A DNA stretch of 64,000 nt from Piromyces finnis (Eukaryota; Neocallimastigomycota; Neocallimastigomycetes; Neocallimastigales; Neocallimastigaceae): positions 394,501 through 458,500 of the forward strand of contig MCFH01000040.1 in the NCBI GenBank assembly GCA_002104945.1. Direction: 5' to 3'. A model generated the notes under the pieces. It saw nothing but the letters and a program-made list of their open reading frames with translations, was not told the origin of the DNA and made no database searches. A program made the position numbers and the translations under genes. Within the stretch, counting starts at the first letter, position 1. The number at the start of each line of letters is the position of its first letter. This document shows positions 60,366-64,000 of the stretch, one piece after another.

Positions 60366-63300
60366 TTAATGAGAATTAATAATTAAAATATTACTGATAA
60401 CTTCATCTAATAATTTCATATTATAATATTTAGCAATATGTTTAAAGGTAGTGAGCTGTACCATAAATTCATCATAATCTATATATAATTTATAGTCTCC
60501 TCCACAGTGACATTTACTAGAAATATTATCTCCTTTAAGACTACGACATTTAGTACATACCAAATCTTGAAGTTGGAAGGCCATGGCTTTTGTTTGAATA
60601 ATTTCTAAAAGACGATCTTCAATAATTCTTGGGTCATATTCCATTTTACAACCAGGACAACTCCAAAAAGTAACTGTGGAATTAGATATAGAGTGATTCG
60701 TTTTTTTCTTGGTTTGATTTTGATTATTCATTATATTAACATTTCCATTGATGTTTTCATTTTCATCATTACTTATATCATCACTGTCACTGTTACTATT
60801 ATTTCGGGAATTATATTGTTTTTTCATTTTTGCAATAAGGGAATGATAATCTTTTGAGCTTTCATTATCTTCATTTTCTCTGCATAAATCAATATCACGA
60901 CAATAATTACAATATTCACAAATAACTTGTCCTAGTTTAAAGGAGGTACATGGGTTTTTGAATTGAGCTTCTTCACTAAATTCACGAATATGAATAAGTT
61001 CCAAAAGATTACGCTTTAAAACTCTTACAGAATATTCTACTGTTTTATCGAGTGAGAGAACATAGCAAAAGTATTTAACAAATTCCAAGGTTGCATTATT
61101 TCTTTTTAAGTATGAACCTGGAGGTTCTGGAAATTCATAAAGAATGGCTTCTTCAGTATCATGACTAGTTTGGTATTTTTCATGAATGGTACTTACTTCT
61201 TCTAATAAGGCTCTTGTTAATCCACTACTGATTAATTTACGTTTGAAATCTATCTCTTCTTTAGAATTATTCTTTTTGGGTCCTTCTTTTTCGTTTTCAG
61301 CATCTGTCAAAATATTATCATTTTCTTCTATATTATATTTTTCTTTGGTTTTTTTCATACATACTGAGAAAAGATATTCGGAAAAGTAACGATCAAATAA
61401 CATTTGATATGCTATTGGTAAATACTTTTTAATATTCCATTGAGAAATGATACACTGGGCTCTCAATTGTTTATTCATGACCATATCAATAGTAGCATTA
61501 GGTGATAAACTAGTCATACCACCAAAATTGGCATAATCCATCCATATTAAGGTATCCCAACATTGTGTTGGATTTAATTCTAAACCACTGAAAAGTTGCT
61601 TTGAAATAATTGTTCGAATAACATATCCCATATGATTAATAGCATTAGCAACACTAGTTTTTGATGACATGATAATAATTTTTCTAAAGTTAGCATATAT
61701 AACCTTTAATCCAAGATTACGGAATTCAGCAAGAAGTTGCATAAAAACTTTTTTCATAATACCATGAATCAAATTAAAAAGAGCTGGATCATAAAGTTTT
61801 GAACTTGGACTGGTGATCCAACGATAAAAGTGTTCAATCATCATATCAGCAAACCTATTTTTTTTATCACGAACTTCGTTATTCCAGGAAATAATTAAAG
61901 TACGGAATAGTTTAAATGTTTGGGCAGAAATGGCATTTTCATCCATAACTTGAATCATAGAAGTTTGAATTAAATCTTTTTTATTTTCATCAACATTCAT
62001 TTCTGTATTATTATTATTATTATTATTATTATTAGAAATCATTGCTATATGATCATTTAGAGTATGTTGGGCCATTGAACTTTCAAAACCAATTGTACCC
62101 CCTCCTTCAATTTCATTAATAACATTAGCTTGTTGAATTGTGTTGACAGCTAAATTGATTAGATCAATTTCCATACTAATTTGATCATACATACCTGGAA
62201 CATTTATTTCCAAATTTTCTATTTCATCAATAGAATTATAATTTTCGTCATCTTCACGACTACCTAAATCGGGTTTGCTAGAAGGTGAATACCATAAAAG
62301 CATACCCTCTCTTTGAAGTCTTCTAGAAAAGAAAATATCTGCTAAGAAAATTGGATAATCATTTTCAATATTACAGAATGGTATATCAGCATATCTAGCT
62401 AATGCAATACGTTCAGTAAGCCAACCATTAACATTAAATAAATGTGACATAATTCTTCTACAAATTGGTCTTTGCCAGTCCAGAGCTGGGAATTGATTAT
62501 CCCGTTTATAGGATGAGATAAATACAACAGGGAAATCATTTATACTTGGAATATTTTCACCAAGTTGTTGCTGATTTAAAAATGATTGAATTATGAGAAC
62601 TGTAGGCTTGTGTCTTTCACTATGATACTTTGAAAGAATTTTCTGAATATTTTGGAAAGCCTTTTCTTTATCTCCGAAGATTTCAGATTGCCAATCAACA
62701 ATTTCATGATATCTAAAAACATTATCATCATTTATTTCACCACTTTTAATTTTGGCATTACGTTTTTCGCTATATAGTTTGGTCATATTTGGCATTTGAT
62801 TAATCTGGGAAGCATCAACAATATTAATATAAGCTTTAGCAGAATCGGTAGAATAAATACAAAATATATGACGACTGTCTGAATAAGTATGATATAAAAA
62901 TATATATTCAAGTGCTTCTTTATCATTTAAATAAGGTCTTTTTGATACATCTTCTGGTTGAAGATATTCCATTGAAATACCTTTATCAATGTTTCTGACT
63001 ACTTCACGGTTAACTCTTGTAATACAACCAATATCAATCAATACTCTATATAACAATGGAATTTGAGTTTCGTATACCCCTTCAATAGATGGATGACTTA
63101 TGAAACTAGATATAACTTTCATATTCTCTTTATATACATTTTCAGGCATTTTAAATTCGTAAAGGTATAAATTTTTGTGGGAACGAGGCAATATTTTATT
63201 AACTTTTTTAACACTATATAGGTTTTCAATTGAATTTCCATTTTCGTCTATTTCAAAACCTCCAGATGAAATTTCATTTCCTGTATATGGTGTCTTACTA

Positions 63301-64000
63301 TTAACATAAAATATTCTAGGTACTAAAAGTTTAATCATTTGAATTCTTCCATCAACTAATACCCATAAACGAAATTCTCCAGGCTTTTCGCTTTCTGTAA
63401 CGCTTAAAATTTCCCAACAATTAGACATCACAGCATAATTTTGTTTTTGGAATAAAGATGACAAAGCTCCCGAGTTCAATGAACTTTTAAATGAAGATCC
63501 ATTGGTTTCTTGAAGCTTTCTGCGTTTCATTCTATTAATTCTTTGTCTTTTCCATTTTTTCTTCATGTATTCTAACCAAGCTGGATAATCTGTGTCCATA
63601 TCTGGCATTTCACCTAAATCTTCCATTTTATCATCATAAATATCATCAACAGCCATAGAATCATCATTATTTTCTTCATTTGATTTTCTTTTTTTAACAA
63701 TTTGTTTTTTATTAACAATGGGTATAAATTTTGGTTTTTGAGTGTTATTATTTTCATTAATAACCATATCTTCCATATCACCAATTAATTCTTCTTGTGA
63801 TTTTGGTTGGTCATTAATCGATTCTGGACTATTAGAATTCTCTTCTAATAATTTTTTATTTTCTTTAGGTTGGACTTTGAACATATCAGTAATATGGTGT
63901 TGTTTTAATTTATCATCTCTAGTAACCAATCTTTTGAAAAGCCATTCTGGATAATGAATGCGAGGAACAGGATTGCGAACTTTTTGCATTGCTGCAGGAA
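60366..64000 (-). CDS. POL2: DNA polymerase epsilon catalytic subunit, C-terminal half (partial)
   Basis: Pol epsilon is the main leading-strand replicase; its C-terminal half is a catalytically dead B-family polymerase fold needed for the CMG helicase and Dpb2 contacts. The frame is open to the window edge and continues beyond it (P-A-A-M-Q-K-V-R-N-P-V-P-R at the edge matches the human P-A-A-L-Q-K-V region), so the internal ATG at 63989 is not the start. About 1210 residues are present in one exon. Seen: Y-P-E-W-L-F-K-R-L, Q-M-x-N-M-T-K-L-Y, D-W-Q-R-P-I-C-R-R, and the C-terminal cysteine modules C-E-Y-C-N-Y-C-R-D-I-D-L-C (about 60890-60935) and C-P-G-C ... C-T-K-C ... C-H-C-G-G (about 60500-60665). 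An Asn run is inserted near 62015-62035 and a Glu/Asp-rich insert near 61270-61330. It is called POLE in animals. Confidence 0.96.
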   Translation of the reverse strand, partial: PAAMQKVRNPVPRIHYPEWLFKRLVTRDDKLKQHHITDMFKVQPKENKKLLEENSNSPESINDQPKSQEELIGDMEDMVINENNNTQKPKFIPIVNKKQIVKKRKSNEENNDDSMAVDDIYDDKMEDLGEMPDMDTDYPAWLEYMKKKWKRQRINRMKRRKLQETNGSSFKSSLNSGALSSLFQKQNYAVMSNCWEILSVTESEKPGEFRLWVLVDGRIQMIKLLVPRIFYVNSKTPYTGNEISSGGFEIDENGNSIENLYSVKKVNKILPRSHKNLYLYEFKMPENVYKENMKVISSFISHPSIEGVYETQIPLLYRVLIDIGCITRVNREVVRNIDKGISMEYLQPEDVSKRPYLNDKEALEYIFLYHTYSDSRHIFCIYSTDSAKAYINIVDASQINQMPNMTKLYSEKRNAKIKSGEINDDNVFRYHEIVDWQSEIFGDKEKAFQNIQKILSKYHSERHKPTVLIIQSFLNQQQLGENIPSINDFPVVFISSYKRDNQFPALDWQRPICRRIMSHLFNVNGWLTERIALARYADIPFCNIENDYPIFLADIFFSRRLQREGMLLWYSPSSKPDLGSREDDENYNSIDEIENLEINVPGMYDQISMEIDLINLAVNTIQQANVINEIEGGGTIGFESSMAQHTLNDHIAMISNNNNNNNNNTEMNVDENKKDLIQTSMIQVMDENAISAQTFKLFRTLIISWNNEVRDKKNRFADMMIEHFYRWITSPSSKLYDPALFNLIHGIMKKVFMQLLAEFRNLGLKVIYANFRKIIIMSSKTSVANAINHMGYVIRTIISKQLFSGLELNPTQCWDTLIWMDYANFGGMTSLSPNATIDMVMNKQLRAQCIISQWNIKKYLPIAYQMLFDRYFSEYLFSVCMKKTKEKYNIEENDNILTDAENEKEGPKKNNSKEEIDFKRKLISSGLTRALLEEVSTIHEKYQTSHDTEEAILYEFPEPPGSYLKRNNATLEFVKYFCYVLSLDKTVEYSVRVLKRNLLELIHIREFSEEAQFKNPCTSFKLGQVICEYCNYCRDIDLCRENEDNESSKDYHSLIAKMKKQYNSRNNSNSDSDDISNDENENINGNVNIMNNQNQTKKKTNHSISNSTVTFWSCPGCKMEYDPRIIEDRLLEIIQTKAMAFQLQDLVCTKCRSLKGDNISSKCHCGGDYKLYIDYDEFMVQLTTFKHIAKYYNMKLLDEVISNILIINSH

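Noticed and set aside
63989-63989. ATG at 63989 as the start of the polymerase epsilon gene
   Set aside because: The frame stays open to the window edge and the residues before the ATG (P-A-A) also match the family, so the gene continues beyond the window.

Overview
The window looks like nuclear DNA from an anaerobic gut fungus (Neocallimastigomycota) or a very close, equally AT-rich zoosporic fungus. Intergenic DNA is almost pure A/T with long A or T tracts and ATT/TTTTA/TTTA microsatellites. Proteins carry Asn homopolymers. Small GT-AG introns are common. A fungal Zn2Cys6 regulator of the Ert1/AcuK type sits near a centriole protein (C2CD3) that only flagellated lineages should keep. The species cannot be named from sequence alone. 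No rRNA, tRNA, CRISPR array or transposase gene was found.

Layout, left to right: ankyrin-repeat protein (-); a protein with a PP1-docking motif (+); SEC13 coat WD40 protein (-); ALG13 glycosyltransferase subunit (-); a very large C2CD3 centriole gene (+, six exons, 2926 aa) with about 480 nt of ATT repeat in its last intron and a TTTTA array just after its stop; cullin-4 (-, 14 exons); a secreted Cys-rich, Asn-rich, probably GPI-anchored protein (-); ribosomal protein S28 (-, first coding exon is only ATG); the ribosome-biogenesis factor ESF2/ABT1 (+); an ATF2/Atf1-type bZIP factor (+); PEX14 peroxin (-); the U-box cyclophilin PPIL2/Cyp60 (+); a UPF0658 Golgi membrane protein (+); the Ert1/AcuK-like Zn2Cys6-PAS factor (+); a TTC1-like TPR protein (+); SEC61 gamma (-); and the C-terminal half of DNA polymerase epsilon catalytic subunit (-, runs off the right edge).

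I traced 55 introns by hand from reading frame, phase and family conservation. Every multi-exon model closes to a whole number of codons. All introns are GT-AG, but about 20 acceptors end in AAG after an A-rich stretch instead of a pyrimidine tract. The genes are mostly housekeeping: secretory pathway (SEC13, SEC61G, ALG13, UPF0658), ribosome (RPS28, ESF2), ubiquitin and spliceosome (CUL4, PPIL2), replication (POLE). They do not form a cluster with one function. Several are arranged as close divergent pairs (ALG13/C2CD3, RPS28/ESF2, PEX14/PPIL2).

Most notable: the fungal C2CD3; a PEX14 in a genome that resembles a hydrogenosome-bearing anaerobe; a stop-free 123-nt intron in the Ert1-like gene that would insert a membrane-like segment if retained; and two perfect 22- and 24-bp intergenic hairpins. 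I saw no clear new multi-gene system.
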